64,000 nt of DNA from the NCBI RefSeq assembly GCF_019801605.1, contig NZ_JAHVIT010000002.1:186001-250000 (forward strand), given 5' to 3'. Both the position numbers and the translations under genes were made by a program. This DNA comes from Maritimibacter alkaliphilus. GTDB lineage: Bacteria; Pseudomonadota; Alphaproteobacteria; Rhodobacterales; Rhodobacteraceae. This document shows, in pieces, positions 54,994 to 64,000 of the stretch (positions are counted from its first letter, which is position 1; each line of letters begins with the position of its first letter). The notes beneath the pieces were generated by a model, which had not been told where the DNA came from, searched no databases, and was given only the letters and a program-made list of their open reading frames with translations.

Positions 54994-55095
54994 CTTTCCC
55001 GAAATACTCCGGGGGAATTGGCCCCGGCACGGGGCCAAGGGGGCAGCGCCCCCCGGATTTTTCGAAAAATCCGGTCCGGAAAATTCGAATTTTCC
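54994..55095. repeat. Composite intergenic repeat with tandem palindromes, copy C
   Basis: The GC-rich unit CTTTCCCGAAATACTCCGGG with GGGGGCAGCGCCCCC is followed by a perfect 22-bp palindrome (55053-55074) and the same 18-bp palindrome as copy A (55078-55095). It lies between the converging trxA and the 55156 gene. Confidence 0.8.
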
Positions 55096-55155
55096 GGCGA
55101 CACCGGCCCCGACGCAATGCCATTCAGGACAGACTGATCCCTGATAGGGCGGACC

Positions 55156-56070
55156 TCACAACGGCAGGCCGCAGCGCGTGAGGGCGGCACGGATCCGGGC
55201 CTCTGCCGTCTCATGCCCGGCATTCACCGACATGCGCTGCCAGTACCACCAGAGGTATCCGGCAAAATCCGGCGCGTGGTCCATGACCCGCTCAAAGGCC
55301 GAAAGGTCCCCCAGCGTGGCGGCCAGCATGACGTGGTGAAAGTCGATCTGCCCGAAGAGGATCGCAGGCTTGCGGAAGAACATCGCGTCGAAGGCCACCG
55401 AGGAATTCATCGTCACCACGTAGGCGCAGCGGGCGAGGGCCTCCTCCTTCCCGCCGATCCCCACTGTCAGGTGCGGATGCTGGGCCGCCAGGGCGTCGAG
55501 CGCCGCAAGCTCCTGTGGCGTATAGATTTCCTTCGGATGCAACCGGGCCTCGACGGCGCGCTGCGGATCGGCGGACAGGGTGGCCTCGATCATCTGCAGC
55601 GGCGTGCAGGACTGGAAACTGCGCCGCTCCGCCAGACGGCCCTGCAACGGGATATAGACCATGGCGTCCCGGCACGCCGCCTCGGGGGCATCACCGAAGA
55701 GCCGCCGGGCCCAACGACGGTGGAAGCCGTCGGCCTCGCGGCGCGGAACCTCCCCGGACGGGAAGGGCGTGCGGGAGACGTGCCAATCCCAGCGGCGGTC
55801 CGTCGTCTCGATGGCCCAGAAGGGATAATGGTAGGCACGACGCACCGTCAGGGCCCGGGCGTGGGTCGGGGCCTCCATGTGAAACAGCGCCCAGCCCGCG
55901 CGCAGAGGGGCCTCCAGCCGCGCCGCGGCACCGCTGGGCCGGAGGCTGACCGCATAGCCCGCGTCCTCCAGAACCCCCTGAAGGCGCGCGAAAAAGTTAT
56001 GCTCCCCCGCCGCCACGGACGGGCGCAGATCGTCGTCGAGGTAGAAGGTGATCCGCCGCGTCTCGCTCAT
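55156..56070 (-). CDS. Hypothetical protein, capsule-synthesis/glycosyltransferase-like
   Basis: 304 residues, soluble, no signal peptide. The second half carries [30 protein letters not shown] and [19 protein letters not shown], a pattern like the nucleotide-sugar half of KpsC/KpsS-type capsule glycosyltransferases. The N-terminal part ([20 protein letters not shown]) is not recognised. A glycan-modifying role is a cautious guess. No sugar or capsule genes are adjacent; hslV is divergent, 132 bp away. Confidence 0.6.
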   Translation of the reverse strand: MSETRRITFYLDDDLRPSVAAGEHNFFARLQGVLEDAGYAVSLRPSGAAARLEAPLRAGWALFHMEAPTHARALTVRRAYHYPFWAIETTDRRWDWHVSRTPFPSGEVPRREADGFHRRWARRLFGDAPEAACRDAMVYIPLQGRLAERRSFQSCTPLQMIEATLSADPQRAVEARLHPKEIYTPQELAALDALAAQHPHLTVGIGGKEEALARCAYVVTMNSSVAFDAMFFRKPAILFGQIDFHHVMLAATLGDLSAFERVMDHAPDFAGYLWWYWQRMSVNAGHETAEARIRAALTRCGLPL

Positions 56071-56202
56071 GGGGCGACGCTAGCCGCGCGGGGCGGAGCG
56101 AACAAGCGCCACGACCCGGCCGCAAAGGCCGCTTCCCGCCGCCACCCTTGCAGCGCAGGGTCAGAGCCCGCATATACCCCCCTGACAGAGACGGAGTTTG
56201 AC

Positions 56203-56766
56203 ATGGCAGAGCGCGACAGCGGCTTTCCCAACTGGCACGGCACAACGATCATCGGCGTCCGCAAGGGCGGAGAAGTGGTGATTGCCGGCGACGGGCAGGT
56301 CTCGATGGGCAACACGGTGATGAAGGGGACGGCCCGCAAGGTGCGCCGCCTCTCGCCCGGCGGATACGACGTGGTGGCGGGCTTTGCCGGCTCCACCGCC
56401 GATGCCTTCACCCTGCTGGAACGGCTGGAAGCCAAGCTGGAACAGACCCCCGGCCAGCTGGCCCGCGCCAGCGTGGAGCTGGCGAAGGACTGGCGCACGG
56501 ACAAGTACCTGCAGAAGCTGGAGGCGATGCTCATCGTCTCGGACGGCAAGGACATCTTCGTGATCACCGGCGCCGGTGACGTGCTGGAGCCGGAGCATGA
56601 CGTGGCCGCCATCGGCTCGGGCGGGAACTACGCCCTCGCCGCCGCGCGCGGCATGATGGACAGCGAACATTCCGCCGAGGACGTGGCCCGCCGCGCCATG
56701 GCGATCGCTGCCGATATCTGCGTCTTCACCAATGGAAATCTGACGGTGGAAAAGATCGGCGGCTAA
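56203..56766 (+). CDS. hslV: ATP-dependent protease proteolytic subunit HslV (ClpQ)
   Basis: 187 residues. Proteasome-beta-like peptidase; the N-terminal nucleophile Thr is in [12 protein letters not shown] after a short propeptide ([13 protein letters not shown]), which must be cleaved. [14 protein letters not shown] and [15 protein letters not shown] are family marks. It forms the HslVU complex with the ATPase encoded downstream. The upstream open frame to 55213 overlaps the opposite-strand gene; ATG 56203 is chosen. Confidence 0.95.
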   Translation: MAERDSGFPNWHGTTIIGVRKGGEVVIAGDGQVSMGNTVMKGTARKVRRLSPGGYDVVAGFAGSTADAFTLLERLEAKLEQTPGQLARASVELAKDWRTDKYLQKLEAMLIVSDGKDIFVITGAGDVLEPEHDVAAIGSGGNYALAAARGMMDSEHSAEDVARRAMAIAADICVFTNGNLTVEKIGG

Positions 56767-56811
56767 GAATTTTCGATAATTCTTGGCAAAGTTCTTGGAA
56801 GAATTTTGCCT
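56766..56811. repeat. Two imperfect palindromes between hslV and hslU
   Basis: AAGAATTTTCGATAATTCTT (56767-56786) and GCAAAGTTCTTGGAAGAATT (from 56788) are tandem AT-rich inverted repeats, similar in style to the REP-like copies but not in sequence. They could form hairpins in the hslVU transcript. Confidence 0.55.
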
Positions 56812-56852
56812 GCCTCTATCTGCCGACATCCCCAAGTATTGAGGACCCCCTC

Positions 56853-58163
56853 ATGACCGACCTGACCCCCCGCGAGATCGTGAGCGAGCTGGATCGCTTC
56901 ATCATCGGCCAGAAGTACGCCAAGCGCGCCGTGGCCGTGGCGCTGCGCAACCGCTGGCGCCGCAAGCAGCTGCCCGATGACCTGAAGGACGAGGTCTATC
57001 CCAAGAACATCCTGATGATCGGCCCGACCGGCGTCGGCAAGACCGAGATCAGCCGCCGCCTGGCCAAGCTGGCGCGCGCGCCCTTCATCAAGGTCGAAGC
57101 GACCAAGTTCACCGAAGTGGGCTATGTCGGGCGCGACGTGGAGCAGATCGTGCGCGATCTCGTGGACAGCGCCATCGCCCAGACCCGGGAGTGGATGCGC
57201 GAGGACGTGAAGGCCAATGCCCACAAGGCGGCCGAGGAACGCGTGATCGAGGCCATCGCCGGCGCCGATGCCCGCGAGGGCACGCGAGAGATGTTCCGCA
57301 AGAAGCTTCGCTCCGGCGAGCTGGACGAGACCGAGATCGAGCTCGAGATCTCCGACACGTCCAACCCGATGTCGATGTTCGAGGTCCCCGGCCAGCCCGG
57401 CGGCGGCCAGATGGGCATGATGAACCTCGGCGACATCTTCGGGAAGGCCTTTGGCGGGCGCACCGTCAAACGCAAGATGAAGGTCTCGGAGAGCTACGAG
57501 GTGCTGATCGGCGAAGAAGCGGACAAGCTGCTGGACGACGAGACCGTGAACCGCGCCGCAATGGAAGCGGTGGAGCAGAACGGCATCGTCTTCCTCGACG
57601 AGATCGACAAGGTCTGCGCCCGCTCCGATGCGCGCGGCGGCGACGTGTCCCGCGAGGGCGTGCAGCGCGACCTGCTGCCGCTGATCGAGGGCACGACCGT
57701 CTCGACGAAATATGGCCCCGTGAAGACCGACCATATCCTCTTCATCGCCTCCGGCGCCTTCCACATCGCCAAGCCCTCGGACCTGCTGCCCGAACTTCAG
57801 GGCCGCCTGCCGATCCGGGTCGAGCTGCGCGCCCTGACCGAGGAAGACTTCGTCCGTATCCTGACCGAGACCGACAACGCGCTGACGCTGCAATACTCGG
57901 CCCTGATGAAGACCGAAGAGGTCGAGGTGAAATTCACCGAGGGCGGCATCCTCGCCATGGCGAAACTGGCCGCAGAGGTGAACCAGTCGGTCGAGAACAT
58001 CGGCGCGCGGCGGCTCTACACGATCATCGAGAAGGTCTTCGAGGAGTTGAGCTTCACCGCGCCCGACCGCGCCGGCGAGGCCATCGAGGTGACGGCCGAG
58101 TTCGTCGAGGAGAACGTGGGCAAGCTGGCCCATTCCGCGGACCTGAGCCGCTACGTGCTCTGA
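56853..58163 (+). CDS. hslU: ATP-dependent protease ATPase subunit HslU (ClpY)
   Basis: 436 residues, AAA+ unfoldase. N-terminal [20 protein letters not shown], Walker [14 protein letters not shown] (about 57-69), the I domain (about 110-240), Walker [10 protein letters not shown] (about 247), sensor ASGAFH, and the C-terminal LSRYVL that docks into HslV. Starts 86 bp after hslV in the same direction. Confidence 0.97.
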   Translation: MTDLTPREIVSELDRFIIGQKYAKRAVAVALRNRWRRKQLPDDLKDEVYPKNILMIGPTGVGKTEISRRLAKLARAPFIKVEATKFTEVGYVGRDVEQIVRDLVDSAIAQTREWMREDVKANAHKAAEERVIEAIAGADAREGTREMFRKKLRSGELDETEIELEISDTSNPMSMFEVPGQPGGGQMGMMNLGDIFGKAFGGRTVKRKMKVSESYEVLIGEEADKLLDDETVNRAAMEAVEQNGIVFLDEIDKVCARSDARGGDVSREGVQRDLLPLIEGTTVSTKYGPVKTDHILFIASGAFHIAKPSDLLPELQGRLPIRVELRALTEEDFVRILTETDNALTLQYSALMKTEEVEVKFTEGGILAMAKLAAEVNQSVENIGARRLYTIIEKVFEELSFTAPDRAGEAIEVTAEFVEENVGKLAHSADLSRYVL

Positions 58164-58335
58164 CGGGAAGCCTGTGACGGGCAGCGTGTGACGCGCCGCC
58201 TGTCACGCTCCGCGTAACGTAATGTCGCCGCGTGGGCGGCTGGCGGGTCGAAAGGCAGATTGCTAGCATCGGGGCATCCTTGTGGGTGCCCCGATTTTCT
58301 TTGCCCGTCCCCCTCGTGCCGTTGCGAGTGTCGTC

Positions 58336-59418
58336 ATGCGTGTTTTCGTCCTTCTGTCCCTGCTGCTGCTCACCGCCTGCGCCAACCGGAACCTGTCGCA
58401 GGTCTTCCCCGAGGCGCCGGGAGAGGTCGAGCGCATGCTGGTCCAGACCAACCGGGTGATCCCGGAAGACGGCATTCCCGGCTGGGAGCGCGACCGGGCC
58501 GATCACTTCCTCGACGTGGGCGTGTCGATCCCGGCAACGCGGGAGGTCGGCTCGGTCACCTTCAGCTACTCCCACCCCGATCCCGAGCGTGATTTCGTAC
58601 TGCAGAAGGTGGCGGCGCTGCCGGGGCGCGAGGCCTTCCGGTCCGAGGTGCGTCGTCGGTTGACCGCGCTGCCGAGGGGCGAACGCGATCTGGTGATCTT
58701 TGTCCACGGCTACAACAACAGCTTCACGGACGGTGTCTTCCGGCTGGCGCAGGTGCAGAAGGACTTCGCGCTCGAGGCGGTGCCAGTTGCCTTCTCGTGG
58801 CCCACTGCCGGGCGCACGCTGGGGTACACCCACGACCGCGAGAGCATGCTCTACTCGCGGGATTCCCTCGAGCGGCTGATCCGCGATGCGGGGGCCTCGG
58901 GGGCGGATTCCGTGATCCTTGTCGGGCATTCCATGGGCACGATGCTGATCATGGAAACCCTGCGACAGATGTCGATCGCGGAACCGGGCCTGCCGGCGCG
59001 GCTGGTGGACGCGGTGATCCTCATGGCGCCGGATATCGACGTGGACGTCTTCAACGATCAGGCGCGGCGGATCGACCCGCTGCCGCAGCCGTTCTACATC
59101 TTCACCTCTGCGCGCGACCGGGCCCTGCAACTGTCGAGCCAGCTGAACGTGCAGAGCACGCGGCTGGGGATGCTGGAGGAGGCCTCGCGCGTCTCTGATC
59201 TGCCGGTGACGCTGGTGGATGTGACGAATTTCCCGATCTCGGCACGCGACAGCCACTTCGTCGCGATCTCCTCGCCGGCGCTGATCAAGCTACTGGCCAA
59301 TCGCGATGTGCTGGACCAGACGTTCCGCGATGCCAGCGGATCGGGCGGGGCCCTGCCGGGGGCCTTCGAAAGCGTGCGTCAGGCCACGCGCTTCGTGCTG
59401 TCCCCGCTGACCCAGTGA
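58336..59418 (+). CDS. Lipoprotein alpha/beta hydrolase (DUF900-like)
   Basis: 360 residues. A lipoprotein signal (MRVFVLLSLLLLTAC, lipobox LTAC) precedes a hydrolase domain with VIFVHGYNNSFTD (oxyanion region), nucleophile Ser in LVGHSMGT, Asp in LMAPDIDVDVF and a late His in ARDSHFVAI. The DUF900 family is predicted to be esterase/lipase-like; the substrate is unknown. ATG 58336 is chosen over 58282 because it starts the lipoprotein signal exactly. Confidence 0.85.
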   Translation: MRVFVLLSLLLLTACANRNLSQVFPEAPGEVERMLVQTNRVIPEDGIPGWERDRADHFLDVGVSIPATREVGSVTFSYSHPDPERDFVLQKVAALPGREAFRSEVRRRLTALPRGERDLVIFVHGYNNSFTDGVFRLAQVQKDFALEAVPVAFSWPTAGRTLGYTHDRESMLYSRDSLERLIRDAGASGADSVILVGHSMGTMLIMETLRQMSIAEPGLPARLVDAVILMAPDIDVDVFNDQARRIDPLPQPFYIFTSARDRALQLSSQLNVQSTRLGMLEEASRVSDLPVTLVDVTNFPISARDSHFVAISSPALIKLLANRDVLDQTFRDASGSGGALPGAFESVRQATRFVLSPLTQ

Positions 59419-59433
59419 GCCCGGCGCGGCGGA

Positions 59434-60033
59434 TCAGCCGCGGTTCTTGCGCAGGTAGACGTAGTAGGCCCCGCCGCCGCCATGCTTGAGGTGCGCTTCG
59501 CTCACCTGCATCACCAGGGCCGAAAGCGGGGGCATCTGGAGCCAATGGGGCACCTGGTGGCGCAGCACGCCCCGCGGCACGGGGATCGGGCCATCCTCGT
59601 CGCGGTCCTTGCCCTTGCCGGTGATCACCAGCACCAGCCGCCGCCCTTCGTGGTGCGAGCGCAGGATGAAGCCGATCAGCGCCGGGTGGGCGCGGGCCAT
59701 GGTCATGCCGTGCAGGTCGATCCGTGCCTCGGGCAGCAATTTGCCGCGCTTCAGCTTGGTATGCGCCTTGCGGTCCATCTGCACCGCCGCGCGGCCCAGC
59801 CGGTCGGGCAGGGCGGGCAGCAGGTCGTGGGACGGCCCGGTCGCCGAGGACTTCTGCCCCAGCCGGAACGGTTTCAGCCCGGGCTGGGCCACGGGCTGCG
59901 GGTCGGGACGTTTGGGCGCGGGGGTCTTGCCCTCGACCTTGGGCGGCTTGGCCTCCGGGTGCATCCGCTCGGTCGAGCGCGCCACCCTTTGCCAGAGCTC
60001 CAGATCCTCCTCGCGCAGGCGTCGTTTCTTCAT
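59434..60033 (-). CDS. Smr domain-containing protein
   Basis: 199 residues: a charged, proline-rich N-terminal half, then a C-terminal Smr (MutS2-type) domain with RIDLHGMTMARAHPAL (about 103-118), VITGKGKD and GGAYYVYLRKNRG. Smr domains bind or nick nucleic acids, often RNA at stalled ribosomes. It overlaps the mltA stop (ATGA), so it is last in the tim44-mltA-smr operon. Confidence 0.92.
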   Translation of the reverse strand: MKKRRLREEDLELWQRVARSTERMHPEAKPPKVEGKTPAPKRPDPQPVAQPGLKPFRLGQKSSATGPSHDLLPALPDRLGRAAVQMDRKAHTKLKRGKLLPEARIDLHGMTMARAHPALIGFILRSHHEGRRLVLVITGKGKDRDEDGPIPVPRGVLRHQVPHWLQMPPLSALVMQVSEAHLKHGGGGAYYVYLRKNRG

Positions 60034-61082
60034 TCGACCCCCGGCGGCAACATGGCATAGGCGCGCTGGATCGGCAGCAGCGCGATCAGCCGGCCGCCAT
60101 CGCGCATCCGTCCGGCCTCGCGTCCGGCGGCATCGCCCGTGCCCATGAAGACATCCGCGCGCTGCGGCCCCTTGATGGCCGAGCCGGTGTCCTGCGCGAT
60201 CATCAGCCGGTGCATCGGCACCGCGCCTTCCTTCTCGATCCAGACCGGCGCGCCGAGCGGCACATAGGCCGGGTCGACCGCGATCGACCGACCCTTGGTG
60301 ATCGACCGGTTCATCGCGCCGAGCGGCCCGAACTCCGGCGGGACCTCGTTCACCTCGCGGAAGAAGACGTAGGACGGGTTGTGGTGCAGCAGCGTCTGCC
60401 CGTCCTCGGGATTGCGGCGGACCCAGTTCTTGATAACCTGCGCCGAAACCTGATGCGACTGGTAGACGCCGCGGCGCACCAGTTCCTGCCCGATCGAGCG
60501 GTAATCGTGGCCGTTGGCCCCGGCATAGCCCACCCGGATGTAGTCCCCATCCGGCAGGTGGATACGGCCAGAACCTTGAATTTGCAGGAAGAACAGCTCC
60601 ACCGGGTCATCGACCCATGCGATTTCAAGCCCGCGCCCGGCAAGCGCCGTGTCGCTCTCGATCTCGGCACGGGACAGCCAGCGGTCTGTGGCGCGGGCCT
60701 CCGGTGGCATCCGGTAGACCGGGTAGCGGAAGCGTTCGTCGGGCGCGCGGGCCCCCTCCAGCTCGGGCTCGAAATAGCCGGTGAAGAGCGCGGGCGTGTC
60801 CTCGTCCCGGATCAGGACCGGCACGAAGAAGAGCTCGAAGAAGGTCTTGGCATTGCCCTGCTGGACCGAGGCGAGGGCGCAGAGCGCGCGCCAGTCGGGA
60901 TCATCCATGTCTCCGCAGGTGGAGAGGAAGACCTGCATCGCGGTCTGGTGGTCGTCCTCCTCCCAGCCGTCAAGCTGGGAGAAGTCGAGGATCGAGGTGA
61001 CGACATCCGCCGCCACCGGTTTGGAGGGTAACCCGGTCATGGCCAGCGCCGCGGCAAGTGTTGCCAGCCCGGCGCGGATCAT
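60030..61082 (-). CDS. mltA: Membrane-bound lytic murein transglycosylase A
   Basis: 350 residues with a signal peptide (MIRAGLATLAAALAMTGLP, then ADVV). The MltA domain (about 90-250, FTGYFEPELEGAR, FFLQIQGSGRIHL) and C-terminal 3D domain (SIAVDPAYVPLGAPVW, AQDTGSAIKGPQRADVF) hold the catalytic Asp. It cleaves peptidoglycan glycan strands. No lipobox cysteine is seen, unlike in E. coli. It overlaps both neighbours by 4 bp. Confidence 0.93.
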   Translation of the reverse strand: MIRAGLATLAAALAMTGLPSKPVAADVVTSILDFSQLDGWEEDDHQTAMQVFLSTCGDMDDPDWRALCALASVQQGNAKTFFELFFVPVLIRDEDTPALFTGYFEPELEGARAPDERFRYPVYRMPPEARATDRWLSRAEIESDTALAGRGLEIAWVDDPVELFFLQIQGSGRIHLPDGDYIRVGYAGANGHDYRSIGQELVRRGVYQSHQVSAQVIKNWVRRNPEDGQTLLHHNPSYVFFREVNEVPPEFGPLGAMNRSITKGRSIAVDPAYVPLGAPVWIEKEGAVPMHRLMIAQDTGSAIKGPQRADVFMGTGDAAGREAGRMRDGGRLIALLPIQRAYAMLPPGVE

Positions 61083-61741
61083 TCGCCCGTCGCGACCAGC
61101 TGCCAGTTCGGATCGTCGTTGCCCATGGTGCGGGCAAAGGTCCAGGCGTCCCGCTGGGTCTTGATCTCGCCCGGGGTGCCTTCGATCACTTCGCCGCCGT
61201 TGTCGCGCACGACCGAGGTCAGCTGACCGACGAAGCGCACGGTGAGCTCCGCCAGACGGCTGTTGGGATCGTATTCCGCATCCACCAGCTGCAGTTCGCG
61301 CACGCCGACGAACTCGGCCTCGATGCTCAGCCCCTGTGCCTCGCGGGCGGTCACCACCTCGGCAAAGCTGTCATAGACCTCGGGGGCGAGGAACGGCTTG
61401 ATATCGGCCATGTCGCCACGCTCGAAGCCCATCAGGATCATCTCGTAGGCGCCACGGGCCCCGCCGAGGAATTCGTTGACCGAGAAGGAGGGTTCGACCT
61501 GCTTCATCTGGCCAAGGGCGGTGGCAGCGGGGCTGTTCTCGGGGACATGATCGGTGATGTCCGGATCCGGGCCACCCTCGATTACCTCGAACTTGCGTTC
61601 GGGGGCAGGGCCGGTTGCCTCGCCACGGGGCGCCTGTGGCTTCTCGAAGCCTTCGCGGGTTCCCAGGACGGAGCGCAGGCGAAGGATAAGGAAAACGGCA
61701 ATGCCGGCCAGCACGAGCAGCTGAAGGATGGGCGAGTTCAT
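61079..61741 (-). CDS. Tim44-like domain protein
   Basis: 220 residues. One N-terminal membrane segment (ILQLLVLAGIAVFLILRL), a linker with GPDPDITDHVPENS, and a C-terminal Tim44-like domain (about 80-215, FLGGARGAYEMILMGFERGD). Bacterial homologues are thought to aid membrane protein biogenesis. ATG 61741 (MNSPIL) is set by the membrane segment; the open frame upstream overlaps fxsA on the other strand. First gene of the operon with mltA and smr. Confidence 0.9.
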   Translation of the reverse strand: MNSPILQLLVLAGIAVFLILRLRSVLGTREGFEKPQAPRGEATGPAPERKFEVIEGGPDPDITDHVPENSPAATALGQMKQVEPSFSVNEFLGGARGAYEMILMGFERGDMADIKPFLAPEVYDSFAEVVTAREAQGLSIEAEFVGVRELQLVDAEYDPNSRLAELTVRFVGQLTSVVRDNGGEVIEGTPGEIKTQRDAWTFARTMGNDDPNWQLVATGE

Positions 61742-61846
61742 CAAATCCTCTTTCAGGTCCAACCATGGTAACGCTTGGGTTCCGTCCCTATGTAGGTGCT
61801 GTGCGCGGCCACGTCTACCGCGCCAGACCCAGAGGAGAGGCAAGAT

Positions 61847-62362
61847 ATGTGGCTTTTGATCGCCTTCATCGCGGTTCCGATGATCGAGATCGCACTTTTC
61901 ATCCAGGTTGGCGGGCTGATCGGCCTCGGCTGGACGCTTGCGATCGTGCTGGGAACGGCGCTTCTGGGCTCCTACCTGATGCGGTCGCAGGGCGCGCAAG
62001 CCATGGACAAGATCAAGCGGTCCTTCAACGAGATGACGGATCCGACGGCGCCGCTGGCCGAAGGGGCGATGATCCTCTTTGCCGGTGTCCTGCTGCTGAC
62101 CCCGGGCTTCTTCACCGATACCGTGGGCCTGCTGCTGCTGATGCCGCCGGTGCGTCACGCCGTCTTCAAGACGTTGCGTCGCCACGTGAAGGTGCAGAGC
62201 TTCTCCAGCTTCAGCGCCGGTCCCGCGCAGCAACCGCGCCGTGGCCCCATGGGCGGTGACGTGATCGACGGCGAATATTCCGAGGTCGACCCCGATGATT
62301 TCGGCGACAAGGAGTTGCCCAAGAAGCCGACGCACCGTCCTTCCGCCTGGACCAAGCACTGA
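61847..62362 (+). CDS. fxsA: FxsA-family membrane protein
   Basis: 171 residues with two to three membrane segments (LLIAFIAVPMIEIALFIQVG; TLAIVLGTALLGSYL; MILFAGVLLLTPGF) and the family marks AGVLLLTPGFFTDTVGLLLL. E. coli FxsA affects phage T7 exclusion by F; the general role is unknown. Starts MWLLIAF at 61847 after GAGAGGCAAGAT. Divergent from tim44 with about 105 bp between. Confidence 0.9.
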   Translation: MWLLIAFIAVPMIEIALFIQVGGLIGLGWTLAIVLGTALLGSYLMRSQGAQAMDKIKRSFNEMTDPTAPLAEGAMILFAGVLLLTPGFFTDTVGLLLLMPPVRHAVFKTLRRHVKVQSFSSFSAGPAQQPRRGPMGGDVIDGEYSEVDPDDFGDKELPKKPTHRPSAWTKH

Positions 62363-62473
62363 GGCAATCGGCTCTGCGTCCCGGCGTCGCGTTCACGGGC
62401 AGAGCACAAAGCATTGAGCGACCTGTCCCGACTTGCTAGGAACGTCGCGACCTAAGCCTTTTGGAGAACGAAA

Positions 62474-62977
62474 ATGGCCGAGACCGGCACCGACGCGCAG
62501 CAGCCCGCACAGCAACCGCAAGTGCGGATGAACATCCTGTCGCAGTACATCAAGGACCTCTCCTTCGAGAACATCCTTGCCCGCAAGCCCGCCGAGGGCA
62601 ACGTCCAGCCGGACGTGAAGGTGCAGGTCGGCCTCGACGCCAACCGCCGCGCCTCGGGCGAGAACCACTACGAGGTGGTGATCAAGGCCAAGGTGACCTC
62701 GAACGCCAAGGACACCGATCAGCCGCTCTTCCTGCTGGAAGTGGAATATGCCGGTGTCTTCCTGATCGACGGCATCCCGCAGGACCAGCTGCACCCCTTC
62801 CTGATGATCGAATGCCCGCGGATGCTGTTCCCGTTCCTGCGCCGCATCGTCTCGGACGTGACGCGCGACGGTGGCTTCCCGCCGCTGAACCTCGACACGA
62901 TCGACTTCGTGCAGCTCTACCGCCAGGAAATCCAGCGCCGCGCGCAGGAACAGCAGGCGGCCGCACAGCCGAACTGA
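62474..62977 (+). CDS. secB: Protein-export chaperone SecB
   Basis: 167 residues. SecB holds preproteins unfolded and delivers them to SecA. Marks: ILSQYIKDLSFENILA at the N-terminus, EVEYAGVFLIDG, and PFLRRIVSDVTRDGGFPPLN, which includes the SecA-contact region. The Gln/Ala-rich tail is common in this class. Followed by a terminator. Confidence 0.97.
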   Translation: MAETGTDAQQPAQQPQVRMNILSQYIKDLSFENILARKPAEGNVQPDVKVQVGLDANRRASGENHYEVVIKAKVTSNAKDTDQPLFLLEVEYAGVFLIDGIPQDQLHPFLMIECPRMLFPFLRRIVSDVTRDGGFPPLNLDTIDFVQLYRQEIQRRAQEQQAAAQPN

Positions 62978-63012
62978 TCGACCGGTCCTGCCGGGTGCCG
63001 GCAGACCGACAG

Positions 63013-63037
63013 GGCGGGGCCATGTGCCCCGCCTTTT
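63013..63037 (+). terminator. Rho-independent terminator after secB
   Basis: GGCGGGGC and GCCCCGCC form an 8-bp stem (loop CATGT) followed by TTTT. Confidence 0.88.
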
Positions 63038-63099
63038 CTATTGCGGATGTTCTATTGCGGATGGCTGGGGCCCTTGCCCCGATGCCAGACTGAGGGGCC

Positions 63100-63789
63100 T
63101 CAGCCCCGTTTCCAGACGGATGCCTCGCCCAGTTTCTCCACGAAGGTCGCATGGGCGGCGGCTTCTTCCTCGGTGATCCGACCGGGCAGGGGGGTCGGAC
63201 GCGGGCGCGGGCGCCAGTCGTCCGCCTCTGCCCCGTCCGCCCCGCCGCCCACGTTCAGCGACAGGCCGAAATCCGGCTGCCGCCCGCCGATCAGCTCGAG
63301 GTAGACCTCGGCGAGGATCTCGGAGTCGAGCAGCGCCCCGTGCAGCGTCCGCGAGGAGTTGTCGATCCCGAAACGGCGGCAGAGCGCGTCCAGCGTGGCC
63401 GGGGCCCCGGGGAACTTCTTGCGCGCCATTTCCAGCGTGTCGATGGCCTGTTCCCACGGCAGTTTCGGCAGGCCGAGCCAACCCAGCTCGGCGTTGAGGA
63501 ATTTCATGTCGAAGCTGGCGTTGTGGATCACCAGTTTCGCATCGCCCACGAAGTCGAGGAAGCCCTGCGCGACATCCTTGAAGAGCGGCTTGTCAGCGAG
63601 GAACTCATCCCCCAGCCCGTGCACCTCGAAGGCCTCCAGCGGCATGGACCGCTGCGGGTTGATATAGACGTGGTAGGTGTTGCCCGTGGGCATGTGGTTC
63701 AACAGCTCGACGCCGCCGATCTCGACGATCCGGTCACCCTGTTCCGGGTTGAAGCCGGTCGTTTCCGTATCCATCACGATTTCACGCAT
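63100..63789 (-). CDS. dnaQ: DNA polymerase III epsilon subunit (3'-5' proofreading exonuclease)
   Basis: 229 residues. Exonuclease motifs I ([14 protein letters not shown]), II ([17 protein letters not shown]) and III ([17 protein letters not shown]) are complete, and the C-terminal segment after residue 190 should bind the alpha subunit. It overlaps the end of coaE by 8 bp, a standard pair here. Confidence 0.95.
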   Translation of the reverse strand: MREIVMDTETTGFNPEQGDRIVEIGGVELLNHMPTGNTYHVYINPQRSMPLEAFEVHGLGDEFLADKPLFKDVAQGFLDFVGDAKLVIHNASFDMKFLNAELGWLGLPKLPWEQAIDTLEMARKKFPGAPATLDALCRRFGIDNSSRTLHGALLDSEILAEVYLELIGGRQPDFGLSLNVGGGADGAEADDWRPRPRPTPLPGRITEEEAAAHATFVEKLGEASVWKRG

Positions 63790-64000
63790 CGGCGCTCTTC
63801 CTCCGGATATCCGCCACCACGTTGCGGACCTGCGCGCGGGCGTGGTCCAGCGTGTCGGTGACGATCACGTAATCGGCCCGGGCGCGTTTCTCCGCGTCGG
63901 GCATCTGCTTGGCCAGGATGGCCTCGAACTGGGCCTCGCTCATGGTGCCGCGGGCGAGGACCCGCTCGCGCTGAAGCTCCGGCGACACGCTGACCACGGC
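63782..64000 (-). CDS. coaE: Dephospho-CoA kinase, C-terminal part (5' end outside window)
   Basis: 73 visible residues running off the window edge. They match the CoaE C-terminus: [36 protein letters not shown] and [17 protein letters not shown] (LID and final helices). CoaE phosphorylates dephospho-CoA in the last step of CoA synthesis. The position before dnaQ supports the call. Confidence 0.9.
   Translation of the reverse strand, partial: AVVSVSPELQRERVLARGTMSEAQFEAILAKQMPDAEKRARADYVIVTDTLDHARAQVRNVVADIRRKSADA

Noticed and set aside
1-64000. CRISPR arrays or rRNA operons
   Set aside because: No regularly spaced repeats of 23-40 bp and no rRNA-like sequence were seen; the only repeat families are the short palindromes and att-related repeats.

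Overview
The window is GC-rich DNA from an alphaproteobacterium, most likely a Rhodobacteraceae/Roseobacter-group bacterium. The evidence is the gene neighbourhoods: hemD-mic60-hemY opposite tsaD-gpsA, regB opposite senC-regA, tsaE-amgK-murU-addB-addA-trxA, hslVU, and coaE-dnaQ near secB, fxsA, tim44 and mltA. Most of it is an ordinary, densely packed chromosome with many ATGA-type overlaps.

Region 1 (1-7107) is an arginine deiminase operon: the end of a YfcC/ArcD-like carrier, then arcA, arcB and arcC. It yields ATP, ornithine and ammonia from arginine. A Ca2+-type (P2A) P-type ATPase follows.

Region 2 (7193-27903) is the notable part: an integrated element of about 20.6 kb. It splits a tRNA-Thr(CGT) gene inside the anticodon loop. 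The 3' half lies at 7193-7238, the 5' half at 27866-27903, and both carry the 8-bp core TTACGAAT. The element supplies a complete identical tRNA-Thr gene (27693-27768), and both ends carry repeated CCCTAC(TA) motifs that look like integrase arm sites. Its contents are: (a) a catabolic/transport cassette of 11 genes in two divergent operons (flavin reductase, GntR regulator, polyamine-type ABC transporter, acyl-CoA-dehydrogenase-fold monooxygenase; two M24 proteins, an NTF2-like protein, an M20 peptidase) with three copies of a palindromic operator in the divergent control region; (b) an IS3-family insertion sequence; (c) an AT-richer SIR2-domain gene that may be an anti-phage NADase; (d) a satellite-like core of tyrosine integrase, AlpA/excisionase-type protein and a TOTE-type primase-helicase, with a foldable leader; (e) decaying small genes at the right end. 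No capsid, tail, terminase or conjugation genes are present.

Region 3 (27980-64000) is core genome: haem and cristae-type membrane proteins, t6A synthesis (tsaD, tsaE), glycerol-3-phosphate dehydrogenase, a stress protein, an alanine/sodium symporter, adenosylhomocysteinase, the RegBA redox two-component system with SenC, cell-wall recycling (amgK-murU), AddAB recombination, thioredoxin, HslVU protease, MltA, SecB, DnaQ and a partial coaE. Tandem AT-rich palindromes (REP-like) recur three times at gene 3' ends in this region.
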